A DNA stretch of 64,000 nucleotides from Stachybotrys elegans. Its lineage: Eukaryota > Ascomycota > Sordariomycetes > Hypocreales > Stachybotryaceae. The translations under genes and the position numbers were made by a program. The stretch spans positions 1,736,001-1,800,000 of the forward strand of contig JAGPNK010000006.1 of NCBI GenBank assembly GCA_020746835.1. Reading direction: 5' to 3'. The notes beneath the pieces were generated by a model. That model made no database searches, was not told the DNA's origin, and was given only the letters and a program-made list of their open reading frames with translations. Shown here piece after piece: positions 10,053 to 22,094 of the stretch (position 1 is the stretch's first letter; the number at the start of each line of letters is the position of its first letter).

Positions 10053-13000
10053 GCAGTCGCAGCCCAGCCTCCTCGTCTCCCACGAGAAGAGGCCAACTCA
10101 ATAGGCAGTGTGGAACCACCCGGCCAGTTGGTGTGGCGCGAATACGGTGCTGAGCGGGAAGCCGTGTGTGGGTGGTGTGCCCAATAGGCTGCGGGGATGT
10201 GCCGGTCTGTCTTGCCAACGTATCCCATGCGCTGTTGTTGGCTTCTTGAATCCGAGAGTCTGGTACAAGCCTGCTTAGTCTGGGCGCTATTCTCTCAAAG
10301 GTATGCTCGTGACTCCTCCATCAGCTCAGCTCCCTGCGTCTGCTTATTAGGTACTCCTAGTCTCCTACACGGAAGGTCGACCTTTTCTTTTTCTGGGGCT
10401 ATTGAGGTGTTATTTCGCTTCTACCCCCCGTGCCCATCCGCAATGGCCAAGGGCACGTCGGTGGGGTTCGTTGCTATTTGGAGGTCTCCAATTCCTTGAC
10501 TTCTGAGTTGTTATGGAGGCAGGCAACTTCACTTCATCAGGCCCACACGTACAACTACACGCTTGCTTTTACCAAACCAGCGACCAATGTGGGCCTCGAT
10601 ATCCCAGATTGGACAGAGGGAAATGATGGTGTGGTTGCCTGTAGTAGGCAATCTATTATGTGCTTGCTCGATGCAACGTGATGGCGCATGCGGCATGCCC
10701 ACCCATACGTGTCGTCTGTGTGCGTGGAACAGGAGGAGAAGTCGATCGTCGGGACTTCGATTTCGATTGCGACGCTCCACTTTGTCAATTAGATTTTTTG
10801 TTGATTTTTTCCCCCCTCCTGGCAGAATGTATACCGCTGACCTTCTCTCATGCGAGTTATCCGAGGCGTGAGCCAACAGCCAAGCTCCATCGGATGCAGC
10901 AGTGCCGTCTTTCCAACTATGTCTTCCATGGTAAGCTGAGATCCGTGTTCCTTGTCTTGTCTCAACCCCATTGCCCTTAGCTCAAATGGCTCTGGCTTGG
11001 TAGTGCTTCCATTACGCTCGTTGGCTCAATCCGCGACAGTGATGCACGCCAAACTGACCGGTCCCATCCTGTCGGGCCCAATCTCAAGCTTGCTGCTCGT
11101 GCAACTGGACTGGCATGTTGTGGTGGACCTTACCCGCGAGGGTGTTTCCCGTGTGGGAGCCAAGAACAAAACAAATGAGAAACCCGAGCTCCATCGTGTG
11201 GAGCTGGGGGCCCGTTGCGGGCAACATTCTCCCGCCCTCGGTTCGTGCTTGACAATCAACTGCACCTTAGCGAGTCAGGCCCATCGCACAGTCATTCTTG
11301 TGGTCTGCATCAAGCTGCTACACACTCGGAGCTGATGAGGACATGCCGTGATCCTAGCTAAGGTGGCTGGGATGAAGCAAGGACATGCATACACCACGAC
11401 TAAAGATCTTGCTATGAAGCCTCGATCTGTTCAACTCTCAATTCTCTCAACCTAGTGATTACATGCATACGCTCGGGGCTCGAGAACAGGGGGAGATGAG
11501 CGATTGCCTCTTCCATATCGGGCAAAAACGATTAGCATGTCTTGAAGCTTGCGAGGGTCCTTTTGGTCAGGCGGGTATTCTCTCTGCATCTGATCCTGCA
11601 GAATAAAGCCACCCTACAAGGGTAGGGTGAGACATTTGGCCAGTCTGCAATTCGTTGGCTTGATCCAAGGGAGTGGGCCTGGTAAGCAGCTCTTCGTCTT
11701 CTATCCCATACTCCCCCGGCGAAGCAAGATAACCTAGCATGTCTTAAATGACCAGGTCTACCACCGTTTTGGCCAATCATCCGGGCAAGAAGAAGCCGGG
11801 ATTGAGAAAACTAGCACGGTAGCGTGTTGCCTGCTGGCGAGAAGCAGTGATGCGAGCGACGCGAGGCCAAGTATCCTTCCATTAGGTACGGTCTTGGTGT
11901 GCTCAGTCGACCTGGAACTTGCAGCAAGCTAGGGGGCCAGCAGCCCCTGCTTGATGGATACTTGTTGGTGAAGCCTTGATGAAGACGTCATGCCATGATT
12001 GCCGTCGCCGTAATCTTGAGCCAGACGGTCGGATATGTGCACCTCTGGACCTATGGTCGTTTTTCGCTAACACCGTGAGTGCTGCGGGACTCATCCAAAC
12101 GAATCACCAAATCGCCGGCAAGAGGGAATGTTCTCCGCTCCCCATGGCCTGAATCCCAGCGCGGTCTTGCGTACGCCAGGTCAAGGCAGAAGTCGCCTGG
12201 ATCACCCAGACAGGGTTCCAGCCCAATCACGAACGTTTGTCCCCCAACCCTGACGTTTGGCCATGTCGCGATGCCACGCTGCTATTGGTTTCCAGCGCAC
12301 CGGTTCCGACAAGGGCCAATTAGTGGGTCAACAACTGATTGCGCATGGCTACTGCTCACCTTGACGCTGGGGGTCTTTTGGGCCCTTGGGTGCTCGGACG
12401 GAATGGTGTCTCTGCGCTCTTGCGAGGGAGCCGGTCAAGACCGCCTCTGTTCCACTATCTGCCGCATTCGGGAATGATAGGATTCCGTCCCGCACCTCGC
12501 GATGAAGCTTGCAAATCAATTGCCCGTTGCCCGCAGCCATATCCCTGGTTTCAGCTGAGACTGAGTCCGTCCTGCGCAGCGCCCACCGCCCGCCACAGCC
12601 AGACAGCAGTTACCGGTGAAGTGGTCATGGTGGGAAGAGGGCGGCCGCAAGAGCTCACCTTGAGCGACCAAACAGAGCAAGAATCCGTCGAGCAAGAGGG
12701 GGTTGGGCTTCAATGCATACCACTCACCTGCGGCCTGTGGTCCTAGTCTGCAGCCGCCACCCTTGTTCTCCTCTCGCCCCCCCTCCCTCCCTCTTCCAGC
12801 CCGCGCTCGCTCGCTTGTTGCTCTCACGTTGCCGCCGCCGCCGCCGCCACCGCTGGCGTCTGCCTTGCTCTGACCCCTTCTTGGCTCCAGGAGCAAGTCG
12901 GGCTTTGCGCGCGCCAGTTGATCCGCGCCAAGCGACAATGTGTACCGCCAGCAGGCGCGTACGAGTAGAATGTGAGCACTCACCCGAGAGGCCAAGGTCC

Positions 13001-13742
13001 AAGGCGTGTCAAACATGCGCCGTGGCTATTTGCTGCTGGGCACTCCTCCTTTGCAACCCCGAGGTACGTCCTGCCGACAGTGCAAATACTACGAAGTACT
13101 GCTACTTACTATGTACGTTTGGGATACGAAACGTTCTGGACAGGCCGCACACCGCATGTCCTGCTCCGCTACGGCTTGCTCTCTTGTTGAGAAGGCCCTG
13201 TCTCAGGATAAGTTCTGAAATGAGCCATAAGTCGATTACGAACTCCCCGTCCATTACCCAGTAATTTTACACTATTTCGTAGCGACGGATACATCATGCA
13301 TTTGCCAGTCGGCCACCTGTCTGTCAACTGTGTGCTCTCGGGTTCCTTCACACCACCACGCGGAACATACATACCAGCTGCTTCAAACACCGCAGAGACA
13401 GTTATACCAAGACAAAGCCAAGCTTTCATATGGAATGTAGATTCATTGGGGAAGATTGATGAATGCGACTAACGCCTCTTATTTCATTGCAAGTCGACCT
13501 CTTGGTGAGCCATGATGGCGGGTGTCTTCTTGGGCCTAGCTATATGCTGTTTCCCTCCCTCCCTCCCCCGGCATGTGAACGTGTGTATGCAGTCTGCAAG
13601 AGAGCAGCCAAGACATTGTCAGAGCAAAGGGGCCTGGGCCTGGAAGGCTGCAGTTTTGTGTCTTGTGCTGCCTCTCGTAAATCGACGAGGAAAAGCGGGT
13701 AAATAGATAAAATGGAAGAAGTTGCTGGGTCATTTTGCGTAA

Positions 13743-15761
13743 CTACCACTCATACTCGCCAGTCGCCTTGTGGAAGACGTATTCTTTTCCGTTGACAGTG
13801 AGGACTCCATCCTTGAGAGTACACTTCCTATATGACTGGTTAGTGACGGGGTCCATGTGGGAGAGGCACAGCGGATCGGGGCGGCACGTACCACTTGTTC
13901 TTTACGCGCTGGACCTTGTCATACATGCAAAGCATGATGTTACCCAACCCCTCGTCATCGACCTCCTCGTCATCACGATCCTCATCGGGATCATCCAAGT
14001 CCGAGTTGATGGCGTCTTCATCAATCTCATCATCGTCGTCGCCATTGCCATCGTAGGGGGCAATGCCCTTGCCCTTGGAGCGAGAGCTGGGTGCGGACTG
14101 GATCTTGGTGACCTCCTTGAGGGGCAGCATCAGACCACCGCCTTCCATGGCCTTCGCATTGGCAAGCATCTGGCCGTGTAGCATACGGTCGATGTCGACC
14201 CGGCCGAGCTCGTTCAGGGTACCAGCGGCGCTGCGCTGAAGTAGCACACCCTCATAGTCCATGTCATCGAGCTCGTCGGCGGCTCCGTCAGTCTGTCCGT
14301 TCCGGATGTCAGAGGGCCCTCCTTGCGCTTGACCAGGTGCAGGAGGCTGCTGAGCTGCTGTGTTGGCCATCTGCTGGTGATGGTACATCTGCTGCCCCTG
14401 TCCCATGTTCTGGGGTTGGCCATGCGCCTGCGGCTGGTGCTGTTGCTGAATAGCACTGATGGATCCTGCTGCGCGGTTTCCATACTGCGCCTGGAGCTGC
14501 TGCTGAGCTCGACTTGCAGCTACGTTATTCTTGTTTTCCAGGCTGTTGTAATTTTGGTAGGCCGGATACCCGGGCGCTGGCTGGCCGGCAGGATCCGGCT
14601 TGATCTGAGGATCATGTTTGGCATAGCCGTTGTCGGGCTGGGCAGCATTGGGAGGTACCCCGTTGGCAGGACCAGCATTTGGAAGAGCGATTCCAAAGGA
14701 TGGCTGGCCCTGTGAATGGGTCGGCTGAGCAGGAGCAGCAGTAGGTGCTTGTTTTGCGGGAGCAGGAGGCTCAGGCTTCGGGTCCCAGGGAAACACAGCT
14801 ACGTCGAGCTGCGAGAGCTTCTGTTGCCATCCCTGCGATTTGAGAAAGAAGACGGGTTAGCGAGAGCAATGACAGGTGGTGCAAGGAAATTGATATGAGA
14901 TTGAGGCGCTGCTGCTCTGCTTGAGGGTTGAGAGGGAAGAGAGATATGTAGAAGAGAAGAGGTGGTACGGAGGGCGTTGGACAGAGATGTGTGAAATGAG
15001 ATGAGAAATGATGGGATGTGATGATGCGTCATTACATGCGCATACAACAACAGCACAGCACAGTACGGCACGGCACAGCACATTGAAGTGCTCTGTATGC
15101 GATGGAGTTGAGGTCCAATCAGAGGCAAACGCACTGGCGGACCGTGTGTTGCTTAGAGCCGGGGGCGCCGTTGGTCAGTTGGACACTTGGGAGGGGCAGC
15201 AGGCAGCAGCAGGTAAGCAGGCAACAGGAGAGGCGGGCGAAGCAAGAGGAGGGCGGGGGCAGAGGCTGCTGGTGGGCTTAAAAAGCCCAAATAACGCTGC
15301 GCCTCCCCCCTCTCGCCTTTCGCCTCTTGTAGCCTGTTGCTCTCCACCTCCAGGCTCTTTGCAGGCTCCCAGCTTTTCCGCCCATGTCGCATGCCACCTT
15401 TCTGCGAGCGCAGGCAATGCCACTTGGCCATGAGCCGTCTCAGAGCATGCTGAAGTCTTTGTGCATGGTGTGACTGTGTATTCAAATGGGCAAAAGGCAT
15501 CGAGAGGAGGAGCACGCTGTTGCTCGGAAAACAAAGGAGCTGGGTGGCGAGTGTCGCCAGCTCGGGTTTGGCAGCAGCAGCAGCAGCGCAAGAGAAAAGG
15601 GAAGCACAAAAGAGACAGCAATTGAAACCGGGTTTGCTCACCTGTCGCAGCTCCTCCAACACGGCTTCTTCCACGCCGCTCTCCTCGAAGTCGACTCGCG
15701 AGCTGTTGATGACCTCCTCGATGATGGTCTGGTAGACGCCGCCCACCGCCTGGTTCGACAT
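13743..15761 (-). CDS. TFIIA large subunit (alpha/beta)
   Basis: General transcription factor that stabilises TBP on the TATA box in the RNA polymerase II preinitiation complex. Exons in coding order: 15642-15761, 13892-14832, 13743-13827, giving 381 aa. The N-terminal helical domain spans the first junction (VGGVYQTIIEEVINSSRVDF, then ELRQ joined to GWQQKLSQLDVAVFPWD). Residues ~60-210 are a Gln/Pro/Ala-rich linker. An acidic stretch (DDDDEIDEDAINSDLDDPDE) precedes the C-terminal beta-barrel segment, MLCMYDKVQRVKNKWKC then LKDGVLTVNGKEYVFHKATGEYEW, a TFIIA hallmark. The first intron is 809 nt, far longer than most introns in the window. Its splice sites (GTGAGC and TCGCAG) reconnect conserved residues exactly, so the junction is firm. 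Confidence 0.95.
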
Positions 15762-16963
15762 GGTGGTCGATGTGCCTTTGGTCTTGTCGCCGCTGCTGTT
15801 GGACAGAGCACCGAGTGTCGCCTTTGCAAGGGGAGTGGTTTGCCGAGATGCCGCGAAGGGATCGTCGCCGGGCGAGCAAGGCTGCCTTGCTTGGTCTCAG
15901 TCGCGGATGCGCCGTGTGCAGCTTCTGTATCCTCGAGGGCGGGCGAATCGATCTCGATGCAAGCCTCCCGCTGTAGCGAGCGCAGCGGAGTGCCGTCGCT
16001 TGGTGGTCGCCTGGTTGCTGCTTCGTGCCAGCAGCCTCTCTTGTCTGTTGCTCGCTCTTCGCAGCTCAGATGCTGACGACAACCCGGGGCCCAGTCCTAC
16101 TGAGCGGACGGGATCTCGCTTGCGAAGGGATGTGCGGTGAAGCAGACAGCCAGCAAAAATTAATTTTCAAGTCTCTCTATGCGTACGTCTCTGCAGTAAA
16201 TCTTGTGTAACTCTCCCTGGCGGGAATTGAGGATTGGTAGCTAGGATGGGCGAGGTCGTTCAGGTAGGTCGTGCGCCTCCAGTAGGCTTCCCGTAATGTG
16301 GTTGCAGTGGTGAGATTTGGCAGCACCCGCTGAGCTCGGTCTTCAACACTGCTGGCGCTGACTAAGCCATCCTCCCCTCCTCCTTCTTGCCGTTCCAGGC
16401 AGGCTCACAGGCTCCTTCCTCACCCCACTGTTGGGGACTGGGGCAACTGCCTGACCTCCACTGCAAGCCGGTAAGTACTACCTACCAGTGCCTACTACTA
16501 GTAGGCATCTAGGTAGGTAATGGAGATGATACTTCTTTTGAACCTCAACGATATCCCTGATATCTACAAGAGTTTTCCATGCGGGCAGATAGTTTGCTCA
16601 TAAATGAAGCCTGTTACTTGGGCAACCACTTGCCACGGTTGTGTACGCATCGAGAACAATCAGTCATAAAAGACAATCAATCAATTCAATTCAACCAACG
16701 CAGTCCTCCAATAACTCCCAATATCAACCCACACGTACTATCTGTCGACGTATCCTGACCAATTCTGTAAAACATCCTATCATAGCTCGTATGCCGATCG
16801 AGTCGTTCATGTGTGGAGAAGCACTTTCGTACCACGTGCAGAAGGGCAGTGACAAACGCCCTGAACTCCATGCTCAAGACAATTCCAATTGCCAGAACCG
16901 AGACGCTACTGAAAGGAGGCATACCTACCGTTGTTGTGTCTTGCTACGCCGTGTCGCCGTCGT
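15762..16963. other. Intergenic, TOA1 promoter and CDC20 3' flank
   Basis: Between two minus-strand genes. Holds the TOA1 5' leader and promoter and the CDC20 3' flank. No credible coding frame. The stretch 16460-16525 is rich in TACCTAC and GTAGGTA words, including closely spaced inverted copies. Confidence 0.55.
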
Positions 16964-18813
16964 CTACCGGATCGTCATCTGCTTGACCATGTCGGCCTTG
17001 CCAGACGCACCGGCGCCGCCGATGCTACCAGCAGAGCCGGCCTTCTTCTCAAAGATCTTCCAGAACTTCAAGCTCTCGTCGGCAGCTAGAGGTGGAGCGT
17101 TAGCGGGTGCTTTCATTCGTCGGGGTTCTTCATGTTCCACAACTTACCAGCAGTGGCGAGCATCTGTCCATCGGGGCTCAGGCAGCTGTGCAGAACTCGG
17201 CTCTCGTGGGCGGGGATCTCGACATTGCGCACCAGGGTAGGGTAGCTCCAGATGCTGAGAGAGTTGTCGGGGAAACCGCTCGAGCTGACAATCTCACGGT
17301 AGTGGGGGCTCCAGCGAAGGGAGGTGACCTGGGAGCCGGTATCGATGCTGTTGACGCGAGCACCCGACGTCGTGTTCCAGAAGTGGATGTGGCGATCGTA
17401 CGAGCCACCGCCAGTGGCCAGCAGGTTCATGTTCCAGGGGCACCAGGCAAGAGCCTTGACGGCGGCCTTGTGGTTGGTCTTGGTGAACTTGGGGACAGAC
17501 AGAGAGCGGGCGTCCCAGATGGAGACGAGGTTGTCGTTGCCGCCAGTAGCGAGCTGGGCGCCGTCGGAGCGCCACTCGAGACCGCAAACCTCGGAGGTGT
17601 GGGAGACGAGCTCGGCAACCTTGTGCTCGGCGATGCGGACATCGTGGTTGAAGACGAGACCGCTGCGAGCACCAGTGGACAGGAGGTGCTTGCTCCAGCC
17701 CATGACGCCGACGCGGGTGTCGTGGCCAAACATGCTGCGGATCTTCTGGCTCTCGGCGACATCCCAGATCTGGACCTCGCCAGTTCCCAGGCCAACACCG
17801 ACATAAGCGCCGTCGCCGGACCACTTGACGCTGCTAACGTAGGTGTCGGCGGGGGTCTCGAGCAGGCAGCTGACGCTGCCCTCGTCCGCAGACCAGACGT
17901 AGACGTTGCGCTCAAGACCAATGGCAACCTGGTTGCCAGAGCTCCAGTCGAGCAGGTTGAGGTAGTAGTCATCAATCAGGCCGGGGGCATCAAGAACTCG
18001 CTCGGGGGCCGTGGCGATGCGGCGGCGCAGCTGAGCAGAGCTGGTAGTGGTCGACCTCAGAGGTCGGTTGTACTGCTGGCGAAGATCAATGGGCTTGGAG
18101 GACTCGGGGGCAGCAGGCTTGAACTCGAGGATGCGGGTGTTGAGGCTGACACCGCAGGCGTTGGCCAGGGAGTCTTGGTAGGCAACCGTGTTGGGAGAAG
18201 GACGCGAGTAAGTGTCAGCCTCGTCGTCGTTAATGTTGAGGCTCTCAAGAGCGGCGGCAGCATCGTCAGCAGCAGAGGACAGGACGGAAGAGCTCTCGCC
18301 GCTGCTCTTGGGTCGTTGCCTATCGGCGACGTTGAGCTTGCCAGAGCCCGCGTTGGAGATGGCCGAGCTGGCACCTCTGTTGGGGATGAATCGGTCGCCA
18401 CCATAGTTCAGAGTGGTCTTGGTGCCCTTCTGACGCAGAGGGGCCTTCTTGGACTTGGCGCTGGAAGGCGTCTTGGAGTGTCCAGTTCCAGTAAGGGTGA
18501 AGTCAGAGACACCAAGCTCAAGAGCCTTGCGAGGGGTGTGGACGACGCGGGCAATGTTGGACTTGGGCGAGTCGCGGTCGCGGCGCGAGGTGCTGGCCCG
18601 AGATAGGTGGGACATGAGGCCGCCGCCGTATGTGGACTTGGAGGCTGCCCGGTTGTCGTCGCCGGTATGCTTCTCGGGGGTGAAAGGGGACGAGTTCATG
18701 GTCGAGGAATGCTGGCGGGGAGAGGGGGTGAGAGGCATCCGTCCGCCAGCGGTGCGGGAGTTGAAGAGTCCCCGATGGGACTTGATGGGGGTTGATACTG
18801 CAGCAGTAGCCAT
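16964..18813 (-). CDS. APC/C activator Cdc20 (Slp1-type WD40 protein)
   Basis: Co-activator that brings substrates to the anaphase-promoting complex and is the target of the Mad2 spindle checkpoint. Exons are 17148-18813 and 16964-17085. The 62-nt intron rebuilds the last WD40 blade as ATAAADESLKFWKIF; length 595 aa. Visible motifs: C-box DRFIPNR at 140-146, a Mad2-interaction motif RILEFKPAAP at about 227-236, the conserved ERVLDAPGLIDDYYLNLLDWS leading into the WD40 propeller (from ~271), and a terminal Ile-Arg (MTIR) for APC/C docking. The propeller is closer to Cdc20/Slp1 than to Cdh1. I chose the ATG at 18813, in a good ACAATGG context. An in-frame ATG at 18888 would add 25 residues of no family character. 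The gene is divergent to the Ral2-like gene. Confidence 0.95.
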
Positions 18814-19669
18814 TGTGACTGATCGTGGGTGGAGAAGGGAGGATAGGTAGTTGGGGTGAGAGGATGGTGGAAGGATTACGGTCTCCAACGCGTAGCAGCT
18901 AGTTGCATTGACGGAGGATCGAACGTAAGAGGGGCTTTCGACAGAGCTGCAAGGGACGCTCTAGCTAGATAGCTTGTTGATTAGTATTATCTGTTCCTTT
19001 TTTTTTTTCGTCTTTTGTTGAACAATGAAGTGAGCTTCAGAACGGCAGAAGTCGGAGGGGCGATTCGCTGGGAGGACCGAGCAAGATCTAGCAGACACTG
19101 CAAAATGTTCTTGCAAGCAAACAAGGCTATTCCGTACAGCAAAATGCTTCCGAAAGATGAAGAGACAGCGATTCAAGGATTGGGAGAGTGAGCTCGAGGA
19201 TGGTGAGGAAGAGAGAGAGGCTGTAAGTGCTCGAGTTCACGGATTCCTTTTATTTACTTTGGGCCCCACGTTGCTCTGGCCCGGCAACGCAAACGAACCT
19301 GGAGTGACGCACGAACGCCCTTGGCTCATTCCGCAAAATTGTTTGTCCGAGCCCCCCGTTGCCCCATCCCCCTTCGCTTCGGCACAACCACATTTAGCTT
19401 GAAGCGACCAAATCACCTTGTTCCGAACTCGGTCTAGACCCTTGCCGCTCCAAGGCAGTCTCTTACTCGCCCTTGCAGCTCGTTGGCTGGTTATTCCAAG
19501 CAGCCATGACTGGCGTCTAGTCGCTGCTCCGCCTGCCGATGATCATCCACCGCTTTCGACGTCGCAACTTTGAATCCTCCCCGGCCTCTTCTGTTCCAGA
19601 CCGCCAACCTTCTATCATGGCCTTGTGAGCATTCGCGATAGACCATACTCGGCACTCTTCCCCTCCACC
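18814..19669. other. Divergent promoter region CDC20 / Ral2-like gene
   Basis: An 856-base interval between two start codons on opposite strands. It carries a T-rich run at about 18997-19007 and a minimal upstream open reading frame at 19617-19628 in the leader of the plus-strand gene. No other gene is seen. Confidence 0.6.
19617..19628 (+). promoter_or_regulatory. Minimal uORF before the Ral2-like gene
   Basis: ATG GCC TTG TGA encodes only Met-Ala-Leu and stops 41 bases before the main start codon at 19670. Its ATG is followed by G, a fair initiation context. If it lies within the mRNA it would reduce initiation at the main ATG or demand reinitiation. Leader extent is not known. Confidence 0.5.
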
Positions 19670-22094
19670 ATGGCCCAGCCTTCGACCCCTCGTCAGGTCT
19701 CAGGCTCTATATTCGGTGGCCCGTCTCACGCCGCTGGTCCGCCCTCATTAGAAGCCCCGAGCCATACCTCGTCCACCCTTGTTCCAGCAACTACCCCCGG
19801 CCCCGTGATACCAACGCCGAGCTCCGCCGCATCGTCCAACAATACCTACATCATGTCCAACTCGCCGGCAAAGGCTCGGCCCATGGCCGATGGCTACCGC
19901 CCCAAAATCACCCGCACACTCGGCCAGCGACCTGCTTGCCTGGTGAATGCCTCCGTGACGTACTGCGGGAACAACCAGATATACGCCTTCGGTGGCTTCG
20001 ACCAGTATACCGATGAAGTGTACAACCACGTCTTGAGACTTGACCTCGCGAGCCACCAATGGAGCCTCGTAGATAACTATGGGGATATTCCTGGCGTGCG
20101 GATGGGTAAGTCTGTCCTCTTGTCACCCCTCCTGCCTTTGATGATATCTCTTTCGCCTCAGACATTTGACACGCCCCGCAGGACACACCGCGACCCTCTA
20201 TCACGGCGATAAACTACTCGTATTTGGCGGCGAGAACGAGCACCGAACCTACCTCTCCGATCTCATCATCTTCGACCTCAAGACGGCCCATTGGACTCAA
20301 CCTCAGGTGTCTGGGCCCATCCCCAAGGGCCGCGCAAGGCATGCGGCCGTCTTGCATGAGGACAAGCTTTTCATCATCGGAGGAATTACTGGCCAAAATA
20401 ACTATGTCCTCGACGACATCTGCTACCTCGACCTAAAGACCTTCACATGGTCCCGAGCATGGCGTTTCGTTGGCCGTTTCGACCACTCCGCCTACATCTG
20501 GGGCGACAGAGTCTGGGTCTTCGGCGGCCTTAGTGAGGACATGGACAAAATCAGCGACCTGTGGTGGTTGGACCTCAAGGGAACGCCCGAGTTTGACTCT
20601 CGCCCTCAAATTGGCGTTTACGACCGCCATCTCGTTACCACGAGGGCAGGTGGTCCTCACCGATCTTCTTACAGCATGGCATCCAGTCCTGTCGTCGGCT
20701 CCTCTGGGCATGCTGCCAACTCTCGGACGGCGCAGGTCAATCCGCCTTCTTTCCAGTTGAAGTCATATGCTCCCATGGCCCCAGGAAATATATCGGCTCT
20801 GAAATTTGTTTCAGGGCCCATCGTACCCTCCCAAGGCTCAGGAATCCATTACCATGCTTATTCCTCAGGCACTCTTCTTGACTTTGTAACGCCGGCTGCT
20901 ACTATTACCCCCGAGAATGCTCCTTGTCCGCCTTGGACCTCAGTACTCTGCGCTGGCAGAAGTTGGCCGAAGGACGAGAAATATTCAAATCTGGTTATCG
21001 GTGGCACTATTGCACCATCAACGAGGACGGAACCAAAGCTTGGCTTCTTGGTTGTCCAACTGACCTTGCTGGAACGGATCTCGACCCGGGCTACGAAGAG
21101 TACCTAAGGTAAGTTGTTGCGTCTGGGTTCTTATACGCAAGCCATTCACCATGTACTCACCATGTGTAGTGACATTATGGAGATTGATCTTCGAAGATAC
21201 GGCTTCCTTGGCAATAACCTTGCCCCTGAGTCCCGCACCGAATCCAGGCCGTCCGCCATGATGAGGCCGGTGGATCAGCCGTCAAAGGGCCTGGGTGCCG
21301 ATCTTTCGAAGCTTTTCAATCAACCTCCCGAAACCGGGAGCGGAACCGATTTCGTCATCACTGCATTGGCTGGAGACTACGATCACGAAGACACCCTCGG
21401 TTCAGGGCTGATCCCAAGCGACACGTCGACCCGCGATCATAATTGGTTGTCACCCGACGCCCCGACCTCGCAGCCGATCCATGTCCACAAGCTTATCTTG
21501 CAAGCGCGCTGGCCGCACTTTGCGCGACTGTACAATTCCCAAATGGCCGAGTTCCATACCAAGAAGATGCACATCCCCGAGCCCTATTCTGTCGTCAAAG
21601 CCTTTTTGCTCTACTTGTATACGGACAGTATCCACGGCACTACGGATGCTGATAGCGATGCCACGACAGAGCTTGCAGACGTAGCAGGCTTACTGGTCAT
21701 GTCCAATATTTACAACATCCCCCATCTTCGTCTTCTCTGCGTCAATCGCCTCTCAAAGGAGCTCGACGTCGAACACGCCTGTGTCATATGGTACTGCGCG
21801 GGTCTTGCTAGCGAAGAATGGCTCCGAAAACGCACGGCGGCCTTTTGCATGGCTCATTGGGGTCGCATCGTCCGCACACAAGGCTTCCTCCGCCTGCCAC
21901 GCACGGCCTTGGTAGAGCTGTCCCAGGAGATCGACATGGAGGGTCGCGTGATAGCCGGAGAGGAGCTTGAGTGGGGTGGCCTCTCTGGAAGCCGGTACGG
22001 GGACGGTCTCGCACGCAAGGAGAGTGTCAGCAGCAACCAGACGCAGATGCTCGAGTCCGAGGCTGACGATGATGATGGCATGGAAATGAACTAA
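19670..22094 (+). CDS. Kelch-BTB protein, Ral2-like, with a frame break
   Basis: A Kelch beta-propeller followed by a BTB/POZ-like domain, the arrangement of fission yeast Ral2, which acts upstream of Ras1 in mating and cell shape. Orthology is inferred from architecture. Exons: 19670-20105, 20182-21108, 21170-22094. Kelch repeats start near residue 95 (NQIYAFGGFDQYTDEVYNHV, LLVFGGENEHRTYLSDLIIF, LFIIGGITGQNNYVLDDICY, VWVFGGLSEDMDKISDLWWL). The BTB part contains IHVHKLILQARWPHFARL and a following helical region with LLVMSNIYNIPHLRLLC. Inside exon 2 the frame breaks at about 20908-20918, at a run of five C. One extra C rejoins ITPRECSLSALDL and makes all later phases fit, for 762 aa in total. 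The start is in a near-perfect CCACCATGGC context, preceded by a tiny uORF. Confidence 0.88.

Larger units (their letters stand above)
6764..13742. other. Seven-kilobase gene-free region
   Basis: No frame on either strand shows a recognisable domain or fungal codon pattern, and I found no splice-linked exon set. It holds the methyltransferase promoter and leader, and the 3' flank of TOA1. Simple repeats are common: (AT)n at 7114-7129, (CGAGGA)4 at 8242-8266, CACAGG-type at 9495-9520, (GCACAT)3 at 10035-10052. A cluster of GTACC/GGTAC words lies at about 8870-9415. No transposase, reverse transcriptase or terminal repeat was seen. Confidence 0.55.

Noticed and set aside
12516..13016. 166-codon minus-strand open frame
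   Set aside because: Gly/Arg-rich text arises from a GCC/GGC repeat; no family likeness.
17107..18606. 499-codon open frame antisense to CDC20
   Set aside because: Mirror effect of GC-rich third positions in CDC20. The translation is Gly/Ala/Val-rich with no family features.
18814..18888. Upstream in-frame ATG of CDC20 at 18888
   Set aside because: Adds 25 residues without family support; the ATG at 18813 has a better context.
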